Source: CAWUEZ02 sp963921355
GTDB lineage: Bacteria; Pseudomonadota; Alphaproteobacteria; Thalassobaculales; Thalassobaculaceae
NCBI GenBank assembly: GCA_963921355.3
Contig: OZ001190.1
Span: forward strand, 496,001 to 560,000
Direction of reading: 5' to 3'
Length of the DNA stretch: 64,000 nucleotides
The notes under the pieces were generated by a model, which saw only the letters and a list, made by a program, of their open reading frames with translations, had not been told where the DNA came from and made no database searches. The translations under genes and the position numbers were made by a program. Each line of letters opens with the position of its first letter. Position 1 is the stretch's first letter. Shown one piece after another: positions 8,790 through 16,784 of this stretch.

Positions 8790-10100
8790 TCAGGCGGCGA
8801 TGAACTCGTTCCACTTGCGGACCATGTAGCGGTCCTCGTCCATCACGGTGTTCCAGACCGTCACGTTGCCCATGCGGTCCCAGAACGAGCCGCCGTCGCG
8901 GACGGCGCCGGCGGGTTCGATCTTCTGGCCGGTCGGGCTCACAATGTCGGACTGCGCCGTCTTGCCTTCCATCCAGAAGCCCCATTCGTCCTCGGACATG
9001 TACGGCTTCGCGGTCTCCAGCACGGCGGTGTAGTAGCCCTGGCGGTTCAGGAACGCGCCGGTCCAGCCGGACATGTACCAGTTGATGAACTCGTAGGCCG
9101 CATCCAGCGTCCTGCCCTCGAGGTGCGACGGCAGTCCCAGGCCGCCGGCCCAGGCGCGATAGCCCTCCTTCAGCGGCTGATAGATGCAGGGCACGCCCAT
9201 GGAGCGGACCTTGGTAACGGCGGGCGACCACATGGACTGGATGATGACCTCACCAGACGCCATGAGGTTGACGCTCTCGTTGAACTCCTTCCAGAAGGCC
9301 CGGAACTGGCCGTCCTTCTTGGCCTCGGTCAGCACCTTCATGGTGGCGTCGATTTCGACCTTGGTCATGTTGCCCTTGTCGCCATAGCTGACGAATCCGG
9401 ACGCTTCACAAACCATCGCGGCATCCATGATGCCGATGGAGGGGATGTTCAGGATCGACGCCTTGCCCTTGAATTCGGAGTTCAGCAGTTCGGCCCAGGA
9501 GCCGATCGGGCGATTGATCAGATCGGGACGGATGCCGAGCGTGTCGGCGTTGTAGACCGTCGGGATCAGGGTCATGTACTGGCTGGGCTCGGCCGCGAAC
9601 TTGGTCGACTCTTCCGCTTCGAGATAGCTGACCTTGATCGGCGCGATGCCCTGGCGGGACATCTTGGTTCCATCCGGCAGCGCGCCCTTGGTGAAGATCG
9701 GGACGATCTGGTCGTAGTACTTGATCTTCGTGACGTCCATGCCCTTCAGCTTGCCGCTCGGCACGATCTTCTTGAGCATCCAGTACTCGGAATCGAGCAT
9801 GTCGAAAGAGGTCGGCTGGGTCACCGCCCGCTTCACCACGTCGTCGGAGGTGAGCGAGGTGTACTGGATGGTGAAGCCGAGATCCTCCTTGGCCTTGTCG
9901 GCCAGTTCCTTGAACTGGTTCACGCCGGTACCGGCGATCCTGAGCGTGATCGGGTCGCTCGCGTGAACGAACGGCGCGCCGGTGATCAGGCCGGCGCCTG
10001 CGACCGCCCCCGCCGCGGTCCCTTTGAGTACCGATCGCCGGGACACGGTCCTGGCGAGAACACCCTTGGTCTCGGTGTCGGGTTTCTTGTTCTTGGTCAT
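8790..10100 (-). CDS. Extracellular substrate-binding protein, Tat-exported (PotD/PotF-like)
   Basis: 436-aa periplasmic solute-binding protein of the polyamine/PotD class. The start MTKNKKPDTETKG is preceded by a strong AAGGAGG ribosome site, which rules out the longer open frame. The leader carries a twin-arginine motif (SRRSVLKG) followed by a small-residue hydrophobic core and cleavage near FVHA-SDP, so it is exported folded by Tat. The mature part shows FEFINWYMSGWTGAFLNRQGYY-like features of the family (here from about residue 345). Tat export is frequent for this class in alphaproteobacteria. Ligand unknown; the operon context points to a ring-nitrogen compound. Confidence 0.88.
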   Translation of the reverse strand: MTKNKKPDTETKGVLARTVSRRSVLKGTAAGAVAGAGLITGAPFVHASDPITLRIAGTGVNQFKELADKAKEDLGFTIQYTSLTSDDVVKRAVTQPTSFDMLDSEYWMLKKIVPSGKLKGMDVTKIKYYDQIVPIFTKGALPDGTKMSRQGIAPIKVSYLEAEESTKFAAEPSQYMTLIPTVYNADTLGIRPDLINRPIGSWAELLNSEFKGKASILNIPSIGIMDAAMVCEASGFVSYGDKGNMTKVEIDATMKVLTEAKKDGQFRAFWKEFNESVNLMASGEVIIQSMWSPAVTKVRSMGVPCIYQPLKEGYRAWAGGLGLPSHLEGRTLDAAYEFINWYMSGWTGAFLNRQGYYTAVLETAKPYMSEDEWGFWMEGKTAQSDIVSPTGQKIEPAGAVRDGGSFWDRMGNVTVWNTVMDEDRYMVRKWNEFIAA

Positions 10101-10114
10101 CGTAAACCTCCTTG

Positions 10115-11257
10115 CTAGATGCCCCTCCGCTCCGCACTCAACCAGTGCAGATCGGACGGACTCCACGCCGCGCGTACGGCATCGCCGACGCTGAGGTTCT
10201 GGGTGAAAAAGTCGCGATCGGGCAGGGAGACGGTGAAGTCTCCGGCACCTGGAACGTCCAGGCGCAGCTTGACCCAGAGGCCGAGGTACTCGATCGACAC
10301 GATCGAGGTCGCCATGCCGTTGAAGGCGGGCGTGTCAGCCGCACCGCTGTCGTCGCCGACAGCCTTGAGGCGCATGTCGGCGGGGCTGAGCTGAATCTTG
10401 TCGGACCGGATCGCGACGGCGACGCTGTCACCGACCGTCAGCCCGTCGGTTGGCAGCGCAAAGCGGATGCCGCCGTCGCCGACCACAATCGCCTGGCCGG
10501 CCTCCCGGGCGCTCACGGTCCCACTCAGGATGTTGTGGCCGCCAATGAACCGGGCGACGAACACGTTGGCCGGACGCTCGAAGATCTCGCGCGGTGACCC
10601 GACCTGCTCGATCTGACCGTCATTCATCACCACCACGAGGTCGGCCAACGCCATCGCCTCCTCCTGGCTGTGGGTCACGTGGATGAAGCTGATCCCGAGC
10701 TCGGTCTGCAGGCGTTTAAGCTCCTCGCGCATGCGCACCCGCAGGAAGGGATCGAGCGCCGACAGCGGCTCGTCCAACAGCAGGACCTCGGGTTTGGTAA
10801 CCAGGGCGCGGGCCAGGGCGACGCGCTGCTGCTGGCCGCCCGAAAGCTGGCTCGGCAGCCGGCCGGGATGCTGGTCCATCTCGACGAGCTTGAGGTAGTC
10901 GAGCGCGGCCGCCCGGCGTTCGGATTTGCCGTCGCCGCGCATGCGCAGGCTGAAGGCGACATTGTCGAGGCAGCTCAGGTGCGGAAACAGCGCGTAGTTC
11001 TGGAACATCATCGCCGTACCGCGCCGGGCGGGCACGAGGTCGGTGATGTTCTCGCTGCCGATCAGCACGTCGCCGGCGGTCGCCGTCTCGTGGCCGGCGA
11101 TCATCCGCAGGGTCGTCGTCTTACCGCAGCCCGACGGGCCGAGCAGACAGCAGTAGGTGGATCCGGGGATCCGCAGGTCGATCGCGCGCACCGCCTCGGT
11201 GGCGTCGAAACGCTTGGTCAGTGCGACCAGTTCAATATCGGATCCCGTCGTCCCCAC
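10115..11257 (-). CDS. ABC transporter ATP-binding protein, PotA type
   Basis: 380-aa ATPase. Walker A GPSGCGKTTTLRM, Q-loop MFQNYALFPH, signature LSGGQQQRVALARAL, Walker B VLLLDEPLSALDP and the H-loop in FIHVTHSQEEA are all intact. The last 120 residues form a TOBE-type regulatory domain. It is the first gene of the transporter-racemase-hydantoinase run, starts with GTG, and its predicted promoter is sigma-54-like. The 14-base gap to the next gene contains the binding protein's ribosome site. Confidence 0.9.
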   Translation of the reverse strand: MGTTGSDIELVALTKRFDATEAVRAIDLRIPGSTYCCLLGPSGCGKTTTLRMIAGHETATAGDVLIGSENITDLVPARRGTAMMFQNYALFPHLSCLDNVAFSLRMRGDGKSERRAAALDYLKLVEMDQHPGRLPSQLSGGQQQRVALARALVTKPEVLLLDEPLSALDPFLRVRMREELKRLQTELGISFIHVTHSQEEAMALADLVVVMNDGQIEQVGSPREIFERPANVFVARFIGGHNILSGTVSAREAGQAIVVGDGGIRFALPTDGLTVGDSVAVAIRSDKIQLSPADMRLKAVGDDSGAADTPAFNGMATSIVSIEYLGLWVKLRLDVPGAGDFTVSLPDRDFFTQNLSVGDAVRAAWSPSDLHWLSAERRGI

Positions 11258-11335
11258 GCCCCGTTCCGTGCAGGTTTATTGTCGTCACCGCTCGACTCCG
11301 CGCCAGGGCAGCTCGGGGTCGCGATTTTCATGTTG

Positions 11336-11356
11336 CTTTGCAGGATGCGTGCCAAA
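11336..11356 (-). promoter_or_regulatory. Sigma-54-type -24/-12 promoter of the hydantoin/ABC operon
   Basis: On the minus strand the sequence TTTGGCACGCATCCTGCA has GG and GC separated by exactly 10 bases and matches the TGGCACG-N4-TTGCA consensus closely (one mismatch in the TTGCA part). It would start transcription about 70 bases before the GTG of the ATPase gene. This predicts RpoN control, hence induction by nitrogen limitation through an enhancer-binding protein such as NtrC. Its binding site was not identified with confidence. The remaining 11258-11526 stretch shows no credible gene. Confidence 0.7.
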
Positions 11357-11526
11357 CGGTGAATGCCCGGATATGCGGGCTTTTGGCGGCTCGATTGGCA
11401 CCGACTCTGCTCAACCAACGGGCGGCGCTGATCAACAAATATGCAGAGTCGATCGCGCGCACCGCAGCGCGCGGCCCCCCGGGGCGGGGATACGGTTTAC
11501 CGTAGATGTCCCGCTTCACCACATCT

Positions 11527-11639
11527 GTATTCCCGGCCTCGTGCCGGGACCTAGAATGGAGCGCGCTGTGGTTTGGTCGATTGCCTTGGACTGTTCCCGC
11601 AGATTGACGGCCTGGGTCCCGGCACGAGGCCGGGAATAC
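11527..11639. repeat. Palindromic element copy B: perfect 25-bp inverted repeats around a 63-base loop
   Basis: Arms 11527-11551 and 11615-11639 are exact reverse complements of each other. The arm differs from that of copy A by a few bases, and each difference is matched in the opposite arm, so pairing is preserved in both copies. The loop is homologous to the copy A loop in the opposite orientation. It lies just downstream of cobU on the minus strand, and the sequence from the arm into the cobU stop is shared with the region right of copy A. Confidence 0.85.
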
Positions 11640-11672
11640 GCTTTGGTTAGTTCTGCGTATCTGGAGAGCACC

Positions 11673-12185
11673 CTACCCGCCCTTCACCACCATCGGGATC
11701 CCGGCGACGACCAGCTCGACCCAGTCGGCGCGGGCCGCCAGGTCCTGGTGCAGGCGGCCGGCCGCATCGCGGAAATCGCGGGCCAGCTTGTGCTCGGGCA
11801 CGATGCCGAGGCCGACCTCGTTGGCGACCAGGACGGCCGGCCCGCCCGGCGCGTCGGCCCAGCCCAGCAACCCGCCGCAGGCGGCCTCCACATCGCGGTT
11901 ATGGACCATCACGTTGGTCAGCCAGGTGGTCAGGCATTCGACGATGACCACCCGGCCCGGCCGCGCCTCGCGGGCCAGCGCCGTCGCCAGATCCAGCGGT
12001 TCCTCCACCGTCGTCCAGCCGCGATCCGCGCGGTCGGCGCGGTGGCGGGCGATGCGGGCCGCCATCTCGTCGTCGATCGCCTCGGCGGTGGCCAGGTAGA
12101 CGATCTCGGCTCCACTTTCAGCGGCGAGGGCCTCCGCCCGGCGCGACTTGCCGGAGCGCGCCCCGCCGAGGATCAGCGCCAGCAT
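11673..12185 (-). CDS. cobU: Bifunctional adenosylcobinamide kinase / adenosylcobinamide-phosphate guanylyltransferase
   Basis: 170 aa, standard CobU/CobP length. It starts MLALILGGARSGKSRRAEAL with the P-loop GARSGKS. Then YLATAEAIDDEMAARIARHR, VIVECLTTWLTN and VLVANEVGLGIVPEHKLARDFRD follow in the family order. It phosphorylates and guanylylates cobinamide in nucleotide-loop assembly of cobalamin. The start overlaps the stop of the thiolase gene (TGATG), so it is translated from the thiolase mRNA although no functional link is known. No other cobalamin gene is in the window. A degenerate copy of its last codons lies near 2.3 kb. Confidence 0.93.
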   Translation of the reverse strand: MLALILGGARSGKSRRAEALAAESGAEIVYLATAEAIDDEMAARIARHRADRADRGWTTVEEPLDLATALAREARPGRVVIVECLTTWLTNVMVHNRDVEAACGGLLGWADAPGGPAVLVANEVGLGIVPEHKLARDFRDAAGRLHQDLAARADWVELVVAGIPMVVKGG

Positions 12186-13342
12186 CAGAGGGCGGCCGCC
12201 GTTGCCAGCAGTGCTGTCGACTCGTGCGCGAACATGCCGCCATTGCCGTGGGCGAGCGCGATCGTGGCGTCGGCGACCTGGCGGGCGCCGCACTCACCGC
12301 GCAGCTGACGCACGGCCTCGACCGTGGTGAAAATCCCGAGCATGCCCGGATGGGTGCAGGACAGCCCGCCGCCATAGGTGTTGAACGGCAGCGCTCCGCC
12401 CGGCCGCAGCCGGCCGTCGCCGACATAGGCCCCGCCCTCGCCCTTTTCACAGAAGCCAAGATCCTCCAGCAACATCACCGCGTTGATGGTGAAGGCGTCG
12501 TAGAGCTGGACCACGTCGACATCACCCGGCGTCAGCCCGGCCATGGCGAAGGCCTCGCGCCCGCTCTGCACCGCCGCCGTGGTGGTCAGCGACGGCATCA
12601 TCGAATACTGGCGGTGGGTGTGGCCGCCGGCACAGCCGAGCAGGTAGACCGGGTCGCGCGGCAGGTCCCGGGCCCGCTCGGCCCGGGTCATCACCACCGC
12701 CCCGCCGCCATCGGTCACCAGACAGCAGTCGCGCACCGACAGCGGGTCGCAGACCATGCGCGAGGCCAGCACGTCCTCAACGCTAAGCGGGTCGCGGTGG
12801 AAAGCCTCGTCGTTCATCGCTGCCCACATCCGCGCCGCCACCGCCACCTCGGCCAGCTGCTCGCGGGTGGTGCCGTACTCGTACATATGCCGGGCCGCCG
12901 ACATGGCGTAGCCGGCGATCGGCGCCCGCAGTCCGTAAGGTTTCTCGTAGGGCAGGTTCTCCATGCCCGAGGGCGAGTGCAGGCGCCCCGACGCGGTGCG
13001 CTGGTTCGAGCCGTAGACGATCAGCGCGACGTCGCAGAGCCCGTTCTCCAGCGCCAGTGCGGCATGCTGCATCTGGATCACCGCCGACGAGCCGCCGACG
13101 ATGGTCGCCTCGGTGAAGCGTGGTTCGATGCCGAGATACTCGGCGTAGGTCAGGGCCGGAAACACCGCGTGCATCGAGACCGCGAACAGCCCGTCGACAT
13201 CCTTCAGCGTCAGCCCGACATCGGCCAGCGCGGCCCGGGCGGCATCGGCGGCAATCTCCATATGGCTGAAGCCTGGCGCCTCGCCGAGATGGGCGGTGGC
13301 GGCCCCGACAATCGCACTCCGTCCGCGCAGCGACCAGGTCAT
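12185..13342 (-). CDS. Thiolase-fold acetyl-CoA acetyltransferase-like protein (lipid-transfer-like thiolase)
   Basis: 385 aa, thiolase superfamily of the SCP-x/nonspecific lipid-transfer-like group. Seen: ATAHLGEAPGFSHMEIAADAARAALADVG at the N-terminus (first half of the fold), a DPLSVRDCCLVTDGGGAVVM motif typical of this group, VDVVQLYDAFTINAVMLLEDLGF, NTYGGGLSCTHPGMLG and IALAHGNGGMF at the C-terminus. Starts in a 4-base overlap with the upstream DUF35 gene, its usual obligate partner. The pair probably performs a thiolytic, aldol or retro-aldol step on a CoA thioester. Substrate unknown. Confidence 0.87.
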   Translation of the reverse strand: MTWSLRGRSAIVGAATAHLGEAPGFSHMEIAADAARAALADVGLTLKDVDGLFAVSMHAVFPALTYAEYLGIEPRFTEATIVGGSSAVIQMQHAALALENGLCDVALIVYGSNQRTASGRLHSPSGMENLPYEKPYGLRAPIAGYAMSAARHMYEYGTTREQLAEVAVAARMWAAMNDEAFHRDPLSVEDVLASRMVCDPLSVRDCCLVTDGGGAVVMTRAERARDLPRDPVYLLGCAGGHTHRQYSMMPSLTTTAAVQSGREAFAMAGLTPGDVDVVQLYDAFTINAVMLLEDLGFCEKGEGGAYVGDGRLRPGGALPFNTYGGGLSCTHPGMLGIFTTVEAVRQLRGECGARQVADATIALAHGNGGMFAHESTALLATAAAL

Positions 13343-13722
13343 GACGCCCCTCCCGGTGCCGGATCGAACACCACGACGGTCTGGCCGTCCTGTTCGGTGA
13401 GCCGCGCGGTCACCGCCATGCCGATGGTGACGTCCTCGGGGGCGATCCCCTCGACCCGGCTCATCATCCGCACGCCTTCCTCGAGTTCGACCAGGCAGAC
13501 GTTGTAATCGCCGCCCTGCTCGGCCCGTCGGCGGATCACTGTGGTCGAGTACACGCTCCCCAGGCCCGTCGGCGTCACCCACTCGAACCCGTCAGCGCCG
13601 CAGTTCGGGCACATCACCCGCGGCTGAAACACATACACGCTGCAGGATCGGCAGCGCTGCAGCCGCCAGTCCCTGGCCTCGAGATGGGCGAAGTAGGTCG
13701 CGTCGGGTCCGCCGCTGGTCAC
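13339..13722 (-). CDS. Zn-ribbon/OB-fold (DUF35) thiolase partner protein
   Basis: 127 aa. Zinc-ribbon cysteines at CRSC (24-27) and CPNCG (38-41), followed by an OB-fold with the family signature TGLGSVYSTTVIRR and NVCLVELEEGVRMMSRV. These proteins bind the thiolase next door and form its CoA-binding channel. The ATGA overlap with the thiolase gene agrees with a fixed complex. The start is the only in-frame ATG near an acceptable ribosome site. Confidence 0.9.
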   Translation of the reverse strand: MTSGGPDATYFAHLEARDWRLQRCRSCSVYVFQPRVMCPNCGADGFEWVTPTGLGSVYSTTVIRRRAEQGGDYNVCLVELEEGVRMMSRVEGIAPEDVTIGMAVTARLTEQDGQTVVVFDPAPGGAS

Positions 13723-13743
13723 TGAATGCCTCCAGTCATCTGC

Positions 13744-13932
13744 CTAGTTGAACCAGTATCCGGCGGCCACAGCCAGGGCGGCAAAGAGAACCAGCGGAAT
13801 GATCTTCTGAACCAGCCCCCAACGCCCCGGAGGCGCCGTGCCGGTTCCACGGCATGAGGGGCAGGTCTGGCCTTCCGCGCTCCCGTAGACCAGACGCCCG
13901 GTTCCCTGGCAGAGATCGCAGTGGGCCGCCAT
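13744..13932 (-). CDS. Small zinc-finger membrane protein (DnaJ-type CxxCxGxG)
   Basis: 62 aa, absent from longer gene models because the upstream frame belongs to the gamma-glutamyltransferase shadow. Two cysteine knots, CDLCQGTG (residues 5-12) and CPSCRGTG (27-34), would bind one zinc in the manner of the DnaJ central domain. One C-terminal transmembrane helix (IIPLVLFAALAVAAGYWF) ends the protein. It starts 5 bases after the ggt stop and is in the same direction, so probably co-transcribed. Function not known; a membrane-tethered chaperone-like or redox accessory role is a guess. Confidence 0.75.
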   Translation of the reverse strand: MAAHCDLCQGTGRLVYGSAEGQTCPSCRGTGTAPPGRWGLVQKIIPLVLFAALAVAAGYWFN

Positions 13933-13937
13933 GGGCT

Positions 13938-15470
13938 CTAGACCACCCGACCCTGGGCCCGGGCGCGCGGGTCGCCGACGGCGACCGCGGTGCCGTCGGC
14001 CTCGACCGCGATGGTCTGGCAGACCGCCATCATCGGGTCGCGAACCTTGAGCGCGGTCAGGGTTAGGCCGAGCTCGCCGGCCACGGTCCCGGCGATTTCG
14101 GCCATGTCCGGATCGCACATCATCACGTCTTCCTCGGCGTGCAGGCGCGGCTCCCGAACCGCCCGTTCCAGGGGCAGGCCGCGGCCGAGGTGGTGAAACA
14201 GGATCTGCATCAGGGCGGTGACGATCCGGGTCGCCCCGGAGGCGCCGATCGCCATCGCAGCCCGGGTGCCGTCGAACACCAGGGTCGGCATCATCGACGA
14301 GGCCGGCCGTTTGCCGCCCTGGATCGAGTTCGGGCTGCCCTCCCAGGCATGGAACAGCCGCATCTGGTTGTTCAGCAGAATGCCGGTCCCTGGCACGGCA
14401 ACGCCGGAATGGTTGTTGTTGGAGAAGGTGATGCAGGCGGCACTGCCCGCGACGTCGAAGGCGCTCAGGCTGGTGGTCTCGGCACTCTCGCTCGGGACCG
14501 GGACGAACCCCGGGTCGCCGAGGCCGAGACGGCGGCTGGCGAAGGTGTCGAGCATGGCGCGGGCCAGGGCCCGGGCGCGGGCCAGGGACTCGTCCGGTAC
14601 GCCGGCGGCGTCGAGGGCCGCCAGACCGCGGGCCACCATGAACCCGGTCGAAGGCGGTCCGACGGTGGCGATCCGCCGGCCGTGATAGTCGCCAACGGCC
14701 GGCGCGCGGCGCATCGTGCGGTAGCTCGCCAGATCGTCGGCGGTCATGAAGCCGCCGTTCGCCGCCATGTCATCGGCGATGCGGGCGGCGAGGTCGCCTT
14801 CGTAGAATGCCCGGGAGCCATGCGCAGCCACCTGCTCGAGGCTGTCGGCGTAGTCGGCCATCCGCATCTCGTCGCCGGCCTCGTACAGCGATCCGTCCGC
14901 CTTGAGCAGCATCGCCGCCGTCGCCGGCGTGTGCGCGAGGTTGTCGGCCGACCGGCTCATCCGCAGCGCCGCCTTGGGCGCCACCCGGAAGCCGTTCCGA
15001 CCGAGCCGGATCGCCGGCGCCATGATCTCGGCGAGCGGCAGGCGGCCATAGTCCTCGGCCGCCCGGCAGAGACCGGACGCGGCCCCCGGGACCGCGACCG
15101 AGCGGTGCCCGATCTCGTTCGCCCGGTCCTTGACCTTGATGGTGTAGTCGCCCAGCGGGTCCACCGCCTGGTACAGGCTGTAGCGGGCCGCCGCCGGGGC
15201 GCTGCCGATGAAATCCAGCGTGGTGGTCGTCCCGCTCGGGGCGTGGTGCAGGGTCATGAACCCGCCGGCTCCGAGCCCGCTGTCGAGCGGCTCCACCACG
15301 CCCATGGCGAAGGCCGTGGCGATCACCGCGTCGACCGCGTTGCCGCCGTTCTCCAGAACCTCGACCCCGACGGCAGCGGCGTCGGGATTGCCGCAGGCGA
15401 CGGCCCCCTTGGTCATGGTCTTGCGTTCGAAGCCGACCCAATCGGCGTTCGGGTCCATCCCGTCGGGCAT
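13938..15470 (-). CDS. ggt: Gamma-glutamyltransferase family protein, without signal peptide
   Basis: 510 aa Ntn-hydrolase of the gamma-glutamyltranspeptidase family. N-terminal part: MTKGAVACGNPDAAAVGVEVLENGGNAVDA and PLDSGLGAGGFMTL. The autocleavage site and nucleophile are at ETTSLSAFD (Thr332), followed by the oxyanion/loop region PGTGILLNNQM and RPASSMMPTLVF. The start is at MPDGMDPNADW. No signal sequence follows, unlike classical periplasmic Ggt, so it is probably cytoplasmic. The motif after the nucleophile reads TTSL instead of the usual TTH. Substrate could be glutathione, a gamma-glutamyl amide or another acyl amide. Confidence 0.85.
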   Translation of the reverse strand: MPDGMDPNADWVGFERKTMTKGAVACGNPDAAAVGVEVLENGGNAVDAVIATAFAMGVVEPLDSGLGAGGFMTLHHAPSGTTTTLDFIGSAPAAARYSLYQAVDPLGDYTIKVKDRANEIGHRSVAVPGAASGLCRAAEDYGRLPLAEIMAPAIRLGRNGFRVAPKAALRMSRSADNLAHTPATAAMLLKADGSLYEAGDEMRMADYADSLEQVAAHGSRAFYEGDLAARIADDMAANGGFMTADDLASYRTMRRAPAVGDYHGRRIATVGPPSTGFMVARGLAALDAAGVPDESLARARALARAMLDTFASRRLGLGDPGFVPVPSESAETTSLSAFDVAGSAACITFSNNNHSGVAVPGTGILLNNQMRLFHAWEGSPNSIQGGKRPASSMMPTLVFDGTRAAMAIGASGATRIVTALMQILFHHLGRGLPLERAVREPRLHAEEDVMMCDPDMAEIAGTVAGELGLTLTALKVRDPMMAVCQTIAVEADGTAVAVGDPRARAQGRVV

Positions 15471-15627
15471 GGTCGTGATCCTCCGCCGCGCGCGGAAACC
15501 GGCCGCGGCTGTCAGAGATTTGTGGTGAAAGGCTAGACAAAGCCCAACGACCCACACAAGTTCTGTTCGCCGCAGGCACTCCTGCTGGCACAGACATCCG
15601 TCCGCCCCTTCACCAATGAGGCCCATC

Positions 15628-16623
15628 GTGAGCGCGCAGCCCACCGTTCTGCTGATCGGTAAGAACTCCATCCGCCGTGCCGACTTCCTGGCGGAGAACA
15701 CCCGCACCGACTTCCGGTTCGTGTCCTGCGACCCGACCGAGGAGCCCGAGCGGTTCAAGAAGGTGATCCCCGAGGCCGACGTCCTGGTCGGCGGCTCACG
15801 TGAGAAGGTCCCGGCGTCGAACCGGCTCAAGCTCTATCAGATCCCGTTCACCGGCTACGACTGGATCACCCCGGACGACCTGCCGAAGGGGGTGCTGTTC
15901 TGCAACACCCACGAGCACGAGACGACGATCGCCGAGCACATCCTGCTGGGCATGCTGGAGTTCCAGGTCGAGCTTATGCGCGACTCCCACCCGATGATGG
16001 TGGAGAAGTCCTACAACGGCCGCTCGATCTCGGGCGGGCCGATGCACCGCGAGATGCGGGGCGCCACCGTCGGCATCGTCAGCTACGGTCATATCGGCCG
16101 CGAGGTCGCCCGGCGCTGCAAGGCGTTCGACATGCGGGTGGTGGCGGTCAGCCGAACCGTGCGCGACGAGGGCGACCTGGTCGACGCCTACTGGACCGTC
16201 GAGGACGGCCTCGACCGGCTGCTGGCGGAGAGCGACTTCGTGATCGTCTGCGCGCCGCTGGACGAATCCACCCGCGGGATGATCGGCGCCGACCAGTTCA
16301 AAGCCATGAAATCCGACGCGGTGATCTGCAATGTCGGCCGCGGCGAGGTGATCGACGAGGCCGCCCTCTATGAGGCGCTGTCCTCGAAGCGGATCCGCGG
16401 CGGCATCATCGACGTCTGGTACGTCTACCCGTCCAAGGACGACCCAAACCCGTGGCCCTCGCGGTTCCCGTTCCAGAAGCTCGACAACGTCATCCTGTCG
16501 CCGCACAACTCGGCCTGGACCGAGCCGATGACCACGCGGCGCTGGCTGTTCGTGGCCAAGCAGCTCGACCGGTTCGCCGAAGGCAGCGACCTCGAGAACA
16601 TCTGCTTCGAGGGGACGGCCTAG
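15628..16623 (+). CDS. D-2-hydroxyacid dehydrogenase (NAD-dependent) family protein
   Basis: About 331 aa, D-isomer-specific 2-hydroxyacid dehydrogenase. The Rossmann motif is TVGIVSYGHIGREVARRCKAF. Catalytic region: VICNVGRGEVIDEAALYEAL (Arg), the acid in IRGGIIDVWY and the histidine in LSPHNSAWTEPM. The GTG start was preferred because GAGG lies 6 bases upstream. An ATG 12 bases earlier is open but has no ribosome site. Divergent from ggt with a shared 157-base control region. Likely substrate is a 2-keto or hydroxy acid (hydroxypyruvate or glyoxylate type), not resolvable. A stranded copy of its last 18 codons lies 380 bases downstream. Confidence 0.85.
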   Translation: MSAQPTVLLIGKNSIRRADFLAENTRTDFRFVSCDPTEEPERFKKVIPEADVLVGGSREKVPASNRLKLYQIPFTGYDWITPDDLPKGVLFCNTHEHETTIAEHILLGMLEFQVELMRDSHPMMVEKSYNGRSISGGPMHREMRGATVGIVSYGHIGREVARRCKAFDMRVVAVSRTVRDEGDLVDAYWTVEDGLDRLLAESDFVIVCAPLDESTRGMIGADQFKAMKSDAVICNVGRGEVIDEAALYEALSSKRIRGGIIDVWYVYPSKDDPNPWPSRFPFQKLDNVILSPHNSAWTEPMTTRRWLFVAKQLDRFAEGSDLENICFEGTA

Positions 16624-16683
16624 AGCAGATCCGTGTCAGATGGAATCGCCAAAGGCGATCCATCTGACCGGTGAATCTGCTCT
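16622..16683. repeat. Long inverted repeat overlapping the dehydrogenase stop codon
   Basis: Arms start AGAGCAGATCCG and end ATCTGCTCT, with the inner parts TCAGATGG / CCATCTGA and CGCC / GGCG around an AAA loop. Nearly the whole 62 bases can pair. It begins inside the TAG of the dehydrogenase gene and may end its transcript. The same kind of palindrome is common as an intergenic repeat in alphaproteobacteria. Confidence 0.75.
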
Positions 16684-16695
16684 AACTCGATGATT

Positions 16696-16758
16696 TAGAT
16701 CGGATTCACACGCTTCGCCGAAAACCAGGGTGTTTCCGTCAAAACGTGATCCGATCTA
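16696..16758. repeat. Second inverted repeat (TAGATCGGAT...ATCCGATCTA)
   Basis: TAGATCGGATTCACACG is mirrored by CGTGATCCGATCTA around about 32 bases. It lies directly after the first palindrome and is non-coding. Together with the following units it makes 16624-16957 a pile-up of several intergenic repeat families. Confidence 0.65.
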
Positions 16759-16784
16759 GGGAATCGCAGGCTCGCACCTCCACA

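Noticed and set aside
11328..11522. 64-codon minus-strand frame upstream of the ABC operon
   Set aside because: No ribosome site, no protein-like composition, and it covers the sigma-54-like promoter.
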